In this document: one piece after another, positions 52,312 to 60,586 of the stretch | Position numbering within the stretch: the first letter of the stretch is position 1 | Layout of the letters: each line of letters starts with the position of its first letter | Assembly: GCF_938028735.1 (NCBI RefSeq) | Contig: NZ_CALIMF010000011.1 | Location: 1 to 64,000 of the forward strand | DNA: 64,000 nt | DNA from: an uncultured Thermanaerothrix sp. | Lineage (GTDB): Bacteria; Chloroflexota; Anaerolineae; Anaerolineales; Anaerolineaceae | Reading direction: 5' to 3' | Translations under genes and position numbers: made by a program | Notes under the pieces: generated by a model | What the model saw: only the letters and a program-made list of their open reading frames with translations | Told to the model about the DNA's origin: nothing | Database searches by the model: none

Positions 52312-52908
52312 TCACGGCGTCCCTGCGCCGGGCGCAGTCGTCGAGCCGCCCCCGGAAAATACCCGCCCAGGACGCCAGGGTGTGCCCAACAAGGGCAGCA
52401 ACCAGCGGTCTAGTCCCCACCATCCCGCCGTCTTCCAGGCCAGGATAAGAAAGATAGAAAGGGTGAACAAAACTGGGTTGATGCTAGCGGTGCCGGCCAT
52501 CATGAAGTTCCAGTTCATGAAAGCGCCAAAGAACGCGGCAATACCTACGAACGCACCCAAGATGAGCGCTGCCCCGACCAACAGTTCGCCAGCCACAATC
52601 AACTTGGCAAACCAGGTGTAATGTCCGCCGTCCAGCAGGGCTTGGATAAAAGCGCGGTACCAGTCAAAGGCAATGGCCGGGCGGGCCGGAGGCTCTGGAA
52701 CGGCCACGGCGCGTTCCCAAAAGCCTTTCAGCGCCGCACCGGTTTGCACCCAGGCCGGATTGCCGATTTTACCCAGCCCTGAGGTCAGCCAGGTATAGCC
52801 CACATACACCCGCACAATCAGCCATAACCACGCCCACGAAGGGCTGCCAAACAAGCGTTGAATAAACGGGGGATCGGTAATCTCAATGACCTGTCCGTGC
52901 TCAGTCAT
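52312..52908 (-). CDS. DoxX-family membrane protein
   Basis: A 198-residue membrane protein with four main helices, matching DoxX: LIVRVYVGYTWLTSGLGKIG in helix 1, HYTWFAKLIVAGELLVGAALILG, and AFFGAFMNWNFMMAGTASINP. DoxX proteins include thiosulfate:quinone oxidoreductase subunits and redox-stress factors; no partner subunit is present here. The start has a strong AGGAGG site. The C-terminus is Gly/Pro-rich. Confidence 0.85.
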   Translation of the reverse strand: MTEHGQVIEITDPPFIQRLFGSPSWAWLWLIVRVYVGYTWLTSGLGKIGNPAWVQTGAALKGFWERAVAVPEPPARPAIAFDWYRAFIQALLDGGHYTWFAKLIVAGELLVGAALILGAFVGIAAFFGAFMNWNFMMAGTASINPVLFTLSIFLILAWKTAGWWGLDRWLLPLLGTPWRPGRVFSGGGSTTAPGAGTP

Positions 52909-53010
52909 CTCATACCTCCTGGCAGGATTTTATTCATATTATCACCCAATTAGTAAAGTTATATTAAAAGCCCCAATATTTCCCTAAAATATCGCATTGG
53001 ATACGGTCAT

Positions 53011-53029
53011 AAAAAATGGGTTTTTACCC
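53011..53029 (-). terminator. Short hairpin and T tract ending the TetR gene
   Basis: On the minus strand GGGT-AAAA-ACCC followed by ATTTTTT overlaps the stop codon. The stem is only 4 bp, so efficiency is uncertain. Confidence 0.4.
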
Positions 53030-53698
53030 GTCCGTTGGGGATGGCGGCAAGGTCAGATGACCGATGCCTTCGTAGAACAAATGGTAGAACATCGCTGCCA
53101 TCTCTTCGGCGCCATAGGGCATGCCGCTTTCCAGCCACCAGGTCAGCAGAGCCAGCAACGCACCGGCAAAGTAATTCGCCAGCACATCCGCCGGCAACGC
53201 AGGCATCTGGTGAGGGCGATGGGCTTCCAAGTAGGTGAGCACTGCCTGGCAGATCATAGCGTGAATGCGTCTGGAGATCGCCGCTGTGCCCTCCCCACGC
53301 AGGATCACGCGGTACAGCGTGGCACTCGCCGCCGCGTGCTCAAACACTAGGGCAATGGCGCGCTGCAGCCAGCGCGCCGCGGCCTCAGAACCTGCCTCCA
53401 AATGCGGGGGCGCAAAGGCGCTCACTTGTGCCAGCAACTCATCTACCGTCTGCCGGATGCTATCCAGCAGCAAGGCTTCTTTATCCCGGTAATGTAAGTA
53501 AAAGGTCGCTCGCCCTAGGTTGGCGCGCTCGGTGATGTCCTCCACCCGCAAGGTCTCGTAGCCGCGCTCCAGGATCAGCGCCAGAAGTGCCTCGCGCAGT
53601 TGCTGGCGGGTACGCTGAATACGCCGATCAGCACGGCGGTCGCTGTCTTCCGTAGCCTGAAAGGCATCCCCAGGGTTAGCAAGAGGTACTCGGCTCAT
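53024..53698 (-). CDS. TetR/AcrR-family repressor
   Basis: A 224-residue regulator. The helix-turn-helix lies at about 22-70: RRIQRTRQQLREALLALILERG, then LRVEDITERANLGRATFYLHYRDKEALLL. The C-terminal helical part (about 80-215) is the ligand and dimer domain. It diverges from the efflux operon, whose promoter and a dyad lie in the 110-base gap, so it is the likely local repressor. The inducer is unknown. Confidence 0.9.
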   Translation of the reverse strand: MSRVPLANPGDAFQATEDSDRRADRRIQRTRQQLREALLALILERGYETLRVEDITERANLGRATFYLHYRDKEALLLDSIRQTVDELLAQVSAFAPPHLEAGSEAAARWLQRAIALVFEHAAASATLYRVILRGEGTAAISRRIHAMICQAVLTYLEAHRPHQMPALPADVLANYFAGALLALLTWWLESGMPYGAEEMAAMFYHLFYEGIGHLTLPPSPTDG

Positions 53699-53705
53699 GG
53701 GCTGA

Positions 53706-53733
53706 TTGACAAACCTGACTTACGGCATATAAT
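53706..53733 (+). promoter_or_regulatory. Consensus promoter of the efflux operon
   Basis: TTGACA (53706-53711) and TATAAT (53728-53733), both perfect, are 16 bases apart. Transcription would start near 53740, just inside the dyad at 53735-53770. Confidence 0.85.
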
Positions 53734-53734
53734 T

Positions 53735-53770
53735 ATAGACACTTCGTCCATAATTGGACACATTATCTAT
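53735..53770. promoter_or_regulatory. Probable TetR operator
   Basis: A 36-base imperfect dyad is centred at 53752.5. The core arms GTCCA and TGGAC (53746-53750 and 53755-53759) are perfect and the outer arms (ATAGA...TCTAT) also match, 12 of 16 positions in all. It lies across the transcription start of the efflux operon and in the leader or promoter of the TetR gene, as a shared repressor site would. Confidence 0.65.
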
Positions 53771-53808
53771 TTTATCACAGACAGACCTGTTTCTTGACAC
53801 CCAGACCC

Positions 53809-54537
53809 ATGGCGAGCCTCCTCACCTCCGCCCCTGCCTCCGCCACCCCCATCATCTCCCTGAGGGGGGTCAAGAAGGCTTATCACACTCCCGCGGGGGA
53901 TTTCTGGGCGTTGCACGGCATTGACCTTGAGGTCTATCCGGGCGAATTCGTTGGCATCATCGGCAAATCTGGGGCAGGAAAGACCACCCTGCTCAACATG
54001 ATCAGCGGGATTGACGCGCTGACAGAAGGCGAAGTGCTGGTCAACGGCGTGCGAGTGCATGACTTGGATGAAGATCGTCTGGCGCTGTGGCGCGGCCGCA
54101 CGCTGGGCGTGATCACCCAGAACTTCCTGCTCATGCCCACCCTCACCTTGCTGGAGAACGTGCTGCTCCCAATGGATTTCTGTGGCCTATGGCAGGGGCG
54201 CAAGTCGGCGGAACGCGCGCAGGAGTTGCTGCGTCAGGTAGAACTTGAGGAACACATCCACAAGTTGCCAGCGGCCATTTCCGGCGGGCAGCAGCAACGC
54301 GTGGCCATCGCTCGCGCCCTAGCCAACGATCCCCCCATCCTGCTCGCCGATGAACCCACGGGACGGCTGGATTCAGGCACGGCGGAGGGGATTCTACATA
54401 TTTTCGAGCGCCTGGTTGCCGCGGGCAAAACCATCGTGATGGTTACGCACGATCTCAGCCTGGAACGACGCTTCTCGCGCGTAGTGTGGATGGCTGATGG
54501 GCGACTAGTAGCGAATCGCCAGATCGCGTTGGGGTAA
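53809..54537 (+). CDS. ABC transporter ATP-binding protein, MacB/LolD type
   Basis: A 242-residue ATPase with Walker A GKSGAGKTT, the Q-loop VITQNFLLMPTLTLLENV, signature SGGQQQRVAIARALAND, Walker B ILLADEPTG and the H-loop VMVTHD. It belongs to the LolD/MacB branch that pairs with FtsX-like permeases. I chose the ATG at 53809; a TTG at 53794 is the alternative. Neither has a clear ribosome binding site despite a 70-base leader. A second ATPase gene follows after 12 bases. Confidence 0.9.
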   Translation: MASLLTSAPASATPIISLRGVKKAYHTPAGDFWALHGIDLEVYPGEFVGIIGKSGAGKTTLLNMISGIDALTEGEVLVNGVRVHDLDEDRLALWRGRTLGVITQNFLLMPTLTLLENVLLPMDFCGLWQGRKSAERAQELLRQVELEEHIHKLPAAISGGQQQRVAIARALANDPPILLADEPTGRLDSGTAEGILHIFERLVAAGKTIVMVTHDLSLERRFSRVVWMADGRLVANRQIALG

Positions 54538-54549
54538 GGAGGGAACGCC

Positions 54550-55623
54550 ATGCACCTGACCCAACCCGTCATCGCCCTGAGTCAACCCAGCGCCGAGGAA
54601 GCCCTCATCCACCTGAAAGAGGTGTGGAAGGTCTTCAAGATGCCTGCGGGGACATTCGAGGCGCTCAAGAACATCAATCTAAGCATCCGCAGTGGCGAAT
54701 TTGTCAGCGTGACTGGCAAATCCGGTAGCGGCAAATCCACCTTGGTGAACATGATCACCGGAATTGATCGTCCTACGCGGGGTGAGGTGCGTGTCAACGG
54801 CACGCTGCTTAACACCCTGAGCGAAGGGGCGCTCTCGGTCTGGCGCGGCCACAACCTAGGCATTGTGTTCCAGTTCTTCCAGTTATTGCCGATGCTCTCC
54901 GTGCTGGAAAACGTCATGCTGCCGATGGACTTTTGCAATCGTTACGATCCAGCCGAGCGGGAGGAACGCGCCATGGCCTTGCTGCGCCGCGTAGGGCTCG
55001 AAAAGGTGGCCCACAAGCTCCCGGCAGCGCTTTCGGGTGGGCAGCAGCAATGCGCCGCCATCGCTCGCGCCTTGGCCAACGATCCCCCCATCCTGGTGGC
55101 CGACGAACCCACCGGCAACCTAGATTCGCGCACGGCCGTCCAGATCATGGAGATTTTCACCGACCTGGTCGCCCATGGCAAAACCCTGGTCATGGTCACC
55201 CACGACCTCCGCCTGGCCCAGCAAGCCCACCGCGTATTGGTCATTTCCGATGGAGAATTGATCCACCCGGCCATTGTGGCCCGCTGGCCACACCTCAGCC
55301 ACCCTCGCATGCGCCTGCTCAACCGCCACCTACGCAGCTTGCGTCTGCCCCCCGCTACCCCCTTACCGGCCTGCCGCTGGGCAATGGTGCTGGAGGGCAG
55401 CCTGCACCCGCACCCGCGCCGCCGTTCCTTCCTAGCCCGTCTTACGCCGCTTGAGGTAGGGCAATGGCGCGCCTTCTCCCGCGCCGAGGAAGCAACCACT
55501 TACGCTGCCGGCAGCCGTGGGGCCCTAGTGCTCCTGCTGGATGAGGCCGCTTGGGAGAGCCTGCGCCGTGACGCCCCTGACCTTATTGCCACCCTGCAGA
55601 CTCGACACGGAGGCCCGGCATGA
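54550..55623 (+). CDS. ABC transporter ATP-binding protein with C-terminal extension
   Basis: The first 235 residues form a MacB/LolD-type ATPase: Walker A GKSGSGKST, Q-loop FQFFQLLPMLSVLENVML, Walker B ILVADEPTGNLDS and the H-loop VMVTHD. The signature reads LSGGQQQCAAIARALAND, with Cys where nearly all relatives have Arg. About 120 additional residues (about 240-357) after the ATPase are rich in Arg, Leu and Pro and match nothing I know. Its stop overlaps the permease start (ATGA). GGAGGGAACGCC precedes the ATG. Confidence 0.87.
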   Translation: MHLTQPVIALSQPSAEEALIHLKEVWKVFKMPAGTFEALKNINLSIRSGEFVSVTGKSGSGKSTLVNMITGIDRPTRGEVRVNGTLLNTLSEGALSVWRGHNLGIVFQFFQLLPMLSVLENVMLPMDFCNRYDPAEREERAMALLRRVGLEKVAHKLPAALSGGQQQCAAIARALANDPPILVADEPTGNLDSRTAVQIMEIFTDLVAHGKTLVMVTHDLRLAQQAHRVLVISDGELIHPAIVARWPHLSHPRMRLLNRHLRSLRLPPATPLPACRWAMVLEGSLHPHPRRRSFLARLTPLEVGQWRAFSRAEEATTYAAGSRGALVLLLDEAAWESLRRDAPDLIATLQTRHGGPA

Positions 55624-58028
55624 TACGACCCCGATGGCGCAAAGTCATCAGCGATCTCGTCGGCAATTTGGGGCGTTCGCTCCTGGTGGTGCTTTCGATT
55701 GCCGTGGGGTTATTTGCCATCGGCATCCTGATCACCAACCACCGTGTGATCGCCGAAGATATGGTCACCGGCTATCGCGCCGTCAACCCAGCCAATATCA
55801 TGCTGGTAACCACTCCCTTTGACGATGATCTGGTAGAGCGGGTCAAAAGCGTGAAAGGCGTTCGTGATGCGCTGGGAGTGCACAGGGTCAGCCTGCGCGT
55901 GCAGACCCGGCAAGGGAATTGGCTGCCGATGGACTTCAACGCCATCCCCGATATGAATACTCAGGCCATCAACCAGGTGCATCTCCTGGAGGGCGTCTGG
56001 CCACCGGACGATAAGGAAGTGGTGGTTGAGCAATCCAAATTGAGTGAAATTGGGGCTGGAATGGGCGATTGGATCACCGTGGAATTGCCCTCTGGCAAAA
56101 CGCGTCGCCTGCGCATCGTGGGCATCGTCAAGGATTTGACCTTGGGCGCTGCGGCGGGGGGTGGGGGGTTCTTCCTGGCAGCCCCTCAGGGTTATATCAC
56201 CCCGTCCACCCTGCCCTGGCTGGAACAGAGCGAAGCCTGGAACACCCTTTACGTAACGGTGGAACAGGGTGACGATGAAACTGCCATCCGCCAAGTGGCG
56301 CAAAAGGTGCGCCGCGAGGTCGAAGCCCAGGGGGTGTTTATCTTCAGTTCGGCGGTGCGGACGTCCAACAACCATCCCAACCGCATTTACGTGGACGCGG
56401 TGGTAGGGGTGCTCTTCGTCCTGGGCGCTTTGGTGGTCTTCCTGAGCGGCTTCCTGATCACGAATACACTGAACGCCCTGTTGGCACAGCAGATGGTGCA
56501 AATTGGAGTGATGAAACTGATCGGGGCGCAGCGCTGGCAGGTGGCGGGCATTTACCAGGTGCTCATTCTGATCTACGGGGTGCTGGCCTTGATCCTGGCT
56601 TTGCCCCTCTCAGCCCGTTTTTCCTACGTCCTTTTGGAGTACCTGGCCAACCGCATCAACTTGCAATTGCAAGGTTTTCGCATCGTGCCCCTGGCGATCC
56701 TTGTCCAGGTGGTGCTGGCGTTGGCCGTGCCCCAAGGAGCGGCGCTGCTGCCCATTTTGCACGGCGTGCGTGTGCGCATTCACGAGGTGATCAGCGGCAT
56801 CCGCCCCAGCGAGGCCGTTCAAACCCCTCACTGGATCGAGCGGCTGCAAAAGCGCTTCCGCGCGCTACCGCGACCGCTCCTTATCTCCCTGCGCAACACC
56901 TTCCGCCGTACCCAGCGCTTAATCCTAACCTTAATCACCCTGACCCTGGGGGGCGCGATCTTCATCGCCACCTTTAACACCCAAGCAGCTATTGAACGCT
57001 ACATCCGGCAACTTTCGCGCTACTTCCTGGCCGACGTCAACCTAACCTTTGAGGCGCCCCAACGCATCCAGCGGGTGCAGAACGACCTAGCCCAGGTACC
57101 CGGCGTAGGGCACGTCGAGGGCTGGGCCTACACCCGTGCCGACCTGATGGGTGCCGGGGATGAAGTCTTGGATACGGTGCAGTTGATCGGCGTGCCCATC
57201 GAGACCACCCTGGTCACCCCCATCCTGCGCGAAGGACGCTGGTTACAGAGCGGCGACCGCAATGTGCTGGTGGTCAATGAACGCTTCCGCGCCACCCTGC
57301 CCAACCTGCGTGTGGGGGATACCCTGCATCTGCGCATCAACGGTAGCGAGCGCGAGTGGGTGGTGGTGGGCTTTCTCCAACTGGCCGGGCAGAACCTGGG
57401 ACACCTGGCTTATGTGCCTTACCCCGAATTGAGCCGACAACTGGGACAATCGGGGCGAGGGTTGCTCTTCCGCGTGGCCGCCGATCGGTCCAACCTCTCC
57501 CTGCCTGAACAGGAGGACCTGGCACGGCAGGTAGACGCTTTTCTGAAAGCACGTGGCTACCATGTGACCGAGGCACGGGCGGGCCTTTCCGTGCTAGAAA
57601 AGACTGCTAAGGGCCTGGACGTGCTGACCAACTTCCTGCTCATCCTCTCCGGCTTGGCCGCCATCGTCGGTAGCATTGGCCTGGCCGGCACGATGAGCCT
57701 GAACGTGATGGAACGCACGCGTGAAATCGGTATCATGCGCGCCATTGGCGCTTCAGATGGTACCATTCGCACGCTGGTCATCGTTGAAGGTGTGCTGATC
57801 GGGCTGATGTCCTGGGTTTTGGCCTCACTGGCAGCCTTTCCCATCAGCCGACTGCTCTCCAACGTGATCAGCCAGGCCATTTTCAATGCGCCGGCCCTCT
57901 TTGCCTACACCCCGACCGGCTTTCTGGCTTGGCTGGGCGTTGTGCTGGTGCTGTCTGTGATTGCCAGTTTGCTGCCGGCACGTACCGCCGTACGTCTGAC
58001 CATTCGCGAGGTGCTGGCTTATGAATAA
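55620..58028 (+). CDS. FtsX/MacB-type ABC permease
   Basis: An 802-residue permease. An N-terminal helix (about 14-38) and a MacB-like exported domain (about 45-250) come first, then three helices of a first FtsX domain (about 260-400). A second exported domain (about 440-660) and a second FtsX domain (about 680-800) follow, with the final LPARTAVRLTIREVLAYE motif. This is the duplicated arrangement of many lipid, lipoprotein or peptide exporters. With the two ATPases and the HlyD-like protein it forms a tripartite-like efflux system under TetR control. Confidence 0.92.
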   Translation: MIRPRWRKVISDLVGNLGRSLLVVLSIAVGLFAIGILITNHRVIAEDMVTGYRAVNPANIMLVTTPFDDDLVERVKSVKGVRDALGVHRVSLRVQTRQGNWLPMDFNAIPDMNTQAINQVHLLEGVWPPDDKEVVVEQSKLSEIGAGMGDWITVELPSGKTRRLRIVGIVKDLTLGAAAGGGGFFLAAPQGYITPSTLPWLEQSEAWNTLYVTVEQGDDETAIRQVAQKVRREVEAQGVFIFSSAVRTSNNHPNRIYVDAVVGVLFVLGALVVFLSGFLITNTLNALLAQQMVQIGVMKLIGAQRWQVAGIYQVLILIYGVLALILALPLSARFSYVLLEYLANRINLQLQGFRIVPLAILVQVVLALAVPQGAALLPILHGVRVRIHEVISGIRPSEAVQTPHWIERLQKRFRALPRPLLISLRNTFRRTQRLILTLITLTLGGAIFIATFNTQAAIERYIRQLSRYFLADVNLTFEAPQRIQRVQNDLAQVPGVGHVEGWAYTRADLMGAGDEVLDTVQLIGVPIETTLVTPILREGRWLQSGDRNVLVVNERFRATLPNLRVGDTLHLRINGSEREWVVVGFLQLAGQNLGHLAYVPYPELSRQLGQSGRGLLFRVAADRSNLSLPEQEDLARQVDAFLKARGYHVTEARAGLSVLEKTAKGLDVLTNFLLILSGLAAIVGSIGLAGTMSLNVMERTREIGIMRAIGASDGTIRTLVIVEGVLIGLMSWVLASLAAFPISRLLSNVISQAIFNAPALFAYTPTGFLAWLGVVLVLSVIASLLPARTAVRLTIREVLAYE

Positions 58029-58049
58029 TCCCACTCTGGAGGGAGCAAA

Positions 58050-59222
58050 ATGAGCGCAAAACGTTTTTGGGGGCTTCTTTCCTTGTCCATCCTTCTGCTT
58101 AGCACTCTCAACGGATGCAACCTGACAGGCCAACCGGCATCAGCGCCGACCCCCACCACATCACCCGCCACAACAACGCCAGATTGGATCATTGCCGAGG
58201 GGCGTATCGTACCGCGCGACTCAGCCTGGTTAATTTTCCGCGTCAGCGGGCGGGTGGACGAGGTGCTGGTGCAAGAGGGACAACGCGTCCAAGCCGGTGA
58301 GGTGCTGATGCGCCTGGGGGATCGCGAGCAGGCTGAAGCCGCGCTGGCGGCAGCCGAACTGGCACGCTTGCAGGCCCAGCAGCACCTAGATGATCTCAAA
58401 CGCACAGCCGATCTGGCCGCAGCCCAGGCTCGTCAGGCCGTTGCGCAGGCCGAACAAACCCTCTTGGATGCCCAGCAGGCGCTGGACAACCTGGATACCG
58501 ATGCCTATCGTGATGAGATAGATCGCGCCTGGGAAGAGGTCACCAAGGCACAGGATGAGGTTAAGGATGCCCAGGAGGAAGTGGATAAGTACAAGAACCT
58601 GGATCCTGACAACCCCACCCGCAAGCGGGCCGAAGATCGCCTGAAAAACGCCCAGGACCGCCTGGAAAAGGCCCAGCGCGATTATGACCGCCTAAACAAC
58701 CGTTTGGAGCAGGCTCGCGCCGCAGTGGCGCAAGCCGAGGCCGCGCTAGCCGAGGCACGCCACACTTACGCACAGCGCCAGTCTGGCCCAGATCCAGATG
58801 ACCTGGCCTTGGCCGAGGCACAACTGCGCCAGGCCGAGGCTCAAGTTGCCGCGGCCCAGGCCAGCCTGGACAGCCTGGAACTCAAGGCCCCCTTTGCCGG
58901 TACGGTGGTGGAAGTGCGTGTGGCGGCGGGCGAATCGGTCATGCCTAACCAACCGGTGATCCTGCTGGCTGATCTGGACACGCTCTACGTGGAGACCACC
59001 GACCTGAGTGAGACGGACGTGGTGAACATTCGAGTGGGACAGGACGCCGACATTGTAGCCGATGCTCTGCCCGAGGTCACCCTGAAAGGTACAGTGGAGC
59101 GCATCAGTGACCAGTTCGCTACCAAGGGTGGTGATATCGTCTACACTGTACGCCTGCGCTTGAGCAACCCCGACCCGCGCCTGCGCTGGGGTATGACCGT
59201 GGAAGTACGGTTTAAGCCTTAG
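58050..59222 (+). CDS. HlyD/RND-type membrane fusion lipoprotein
   Basis: A 390-residue adaptor. The lipobox STLNGC ends at C23. A lipoyl/biotinyl half-motif (IVPRDSAWLIFRVSGRVDEVLVQEG, shown in part) is followed by a very long coiled coil (about 88-255) rich in Ala, Glu, Gln and Arg. The second lipoyl half is LELKAPFAGTVVEVRVAAGE, and a beta-barrel region ends in WGMTVEVRFKP. It should link the permease to the outside. TGGAGGG precedes the ATG, 21 bases after the permease. Confidence 0.92.
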   Translation: MSAKRFWGLLSLSILLLSTLNGCNLTGQPASAPTPTTSPATTTPDWIIAEGRIVPRDSAWLIFRVSGRVDEVLVQEGQRVQAGEVLMRLGDREQAEAALAAAELARLQAQQHLDDLKRTADLAAAQARQAVAQAEQTLLDAQQALDNLDTDAYRDEIDRAWEEVTKAQDEVKDAQEEVDKYKNLDPDNPTRKRAEDRLKNAQDRLEKAQRDYDRLNNRLEQARAAVAQAEAALAEARHTYAQRQSGPDPDDLALAEAQLRQAEAQVAAAQASLDSLELKAPFAGTVVEVRVAAGESVMPNQPVILLADLDTLYVETTDLSETDVVNIRVGQDADIVADALPEVTLKGTVERISDQFATKGGDIVYTVRLRLSNPDPRLRWGMTVEVRFKP

Positions 59223-59261
59223 GGACAGGCACTGATCATACACCGGTTTTCACTTTATCGT

Positions 59262-59297
59262 GAGAGCGCCTGTGTCGGGCACCCAGCAGGCGCTTTC
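59262..59297 (+). terminator. Terminator of the efflux operon
   Basis: AGCGCCTG (59265-59272) pairs with CAGGCGCT (59287-59294), extended to about 11 bp by flanking pairs, followed by CAACTTTTGC. The T tract is short. Confidence 0.6.
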
Positions 59298-59475
59298 AAC
59301 TTTTGCAAGATAATTTTGGTTTATCACTGATTTTTAAGAGCACAACCCGCACTGGCGCAAAAGGTGCCATGACTTGGCTGACTCAGATCGTGCTTCCATG
59401 CTATTCTGTGGTCTGGGTAAGGTATAACGAGGGGAGATCGTCACCCTGCAATTTTTATGAATTTCGTTAAAATTA

Positions 59476-59504
59476 TTGACAAAACTACCCATATTGGTTA
59501 TAAA
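59476..59504 (+). promoter_or_regulatory. Consensus promoter of the iron ABC transporter operon
   Basis: TTGACA (59476-59481) and TATAAA (59499-59504) are exactly 17 bases apart. Transcription should begin near 59511, and an ACGGAGG ribosome binding site lies before the ATG at 59552. Just upstream an inverted repeat AATTTT...AAAATT overlaps the -35 region and could be an operator. I do not see a convincing Fur box. The stretch from 59298 to 59450 holds no gene that I can see. Confidence 0.8.
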
Positions 59505-59551
59505 TCCTCCGCCATGATATTCCCCTCTCACATCAACGGAGGTTCATCGTC

Positions 59552-60577
59552 ATGATCCGGTTGTTCCAACGTCTTCTCTTCACCCTGATGACTATAACAC
59601 TGGCAGGGTGTTCCGCGTTATCCACCGCCCAGTCCACACCGAACGCCGGGCACGTGGTGGTCTATTCAGGGCGCAGTGAGAACCTGGTGGCGCCAGTCTT
59701 CGCGCAGTTCACCCAGGCCACGGGCGTTCGGGTCGAGGTGCGCTATGGCAGTACTGCAGAACTGGCGGCTACACTTCTGGAAGAAGGCCGCAGTTCCCCC
59801 GCCGATATTTTTTACGCCCAGGATCCAGGGGGATTGGGCGCGGTAACTGCCGCCGGTTTGTTGGCACCACTTCCCGATGATCTTCTCTCCCCCGTGGCGC
59901 CGCATTTCCGCGCCGAGGATGGGACATGGGTAGGTGTCTCGGGGCGGGCACGGGTGGTTGTTTACAACACCAAACGTCTGCGCCCGGAAGACCTACCTCA
60001 GGACCTACGTGGCTTCACCGATCCACGGTGGCGCGGGAAAATTGGCTGGGCACCCACTAACGCCTCGTTCCAGGCCATGGTAACGGCCATGCGCAAGATG
60101 TGGGGCGAGGACGAAACCCGTGCCTGGCTGCTGGGCATTCAGGCTAACCAGCCGGTGGTCTTCGAAGGTAATGCGCCCATCGTCGCTGCGGTGGGGAACG
60201 GCGAGATTGAGATCGGATTTGTCAATCATTATTATCTCTATCGCTTCTTGCGTGAGCAAGGGGAGACCTTCCCGGCGCGCAACTACTTTATGAACAACGG
60301 CGGGCCAGATTCCCTAATTCTGGTTTCTGGGATCGGCCGTCTGACGAGTGGGAAGAACCCCGAGAACGCCTTGAAACTGATTCGCTTTCTGCTTTCACCG
60401 GTTGCCCAGCAATACTTCGCCAGCCAAACGTATGAGTATCCGGTGATTGCCGGCGTTAACCCCGAACGGGGCTTGCCGCCGTTGGATAGTTTAACCAGCG
60501 CAGTGATCAACCTGGAACAACTGGCCGATCTCCAAGGCACACTCGATTTGCTCCATGCAACCGGTATCCTGCCCTAA
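59552..60577 (+). CDS. fbpA: Iron(III) ABC transporter substrate-binding lipoprotein
   Basis: A 341-residue periplasmic-binding protein with a lipobox LAGC at C20. The strand-helix start VVVYSGRSENLVAPVFAQF and the paired tyrosines Y227 and Y228 in FVNHYYLYR match the FbpA/FutA iron-binding group. These proteins bind ferric ions with those tyrosines and pass them to the FbpBC transporter. Two following genes encode the permease and ATPase, so the locus is a complete iron importer. Confidence 0.9.
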   Translation: MIRLFQRLLFTLMTITLAGCSALSTAQSTPNAGHVVVYSGRSENLVAPVFAQFTQATGVRVEVRYGSTAELAATLLEEGRSSPADIFYAQDPGGLGAVTAAGLLAPLPDDLLSPVAPHFRAEDGTWVGVSGRARVVVYNTKRLRPEDLPQDLRGFTDPRWRGKIGWAPTNASFQAMVTAMRKMWGEDETRAWLLGIQANQPVVFEGNAPIVAAVGNGEIEIGFVNHYYLYRFLREQGETFPARNYFMNNGGPDSLILVSGIGRLTSGKNPENALKLIRFLLSPVAQQYFASQTYEYPVIAGVNPERGLPPLDSLTSAVINLEQLADLQGTLDLLHATGILP

Positions 60578-60586
60578 GAGGAGACC

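Noticed and set aside
59450-59510. Fur box at the iron transporter promoter
   Set aside because: The AT-rich sequence has an AATTTT/AAAATT repeat but no GATAATGATAATCATTATC-like match.
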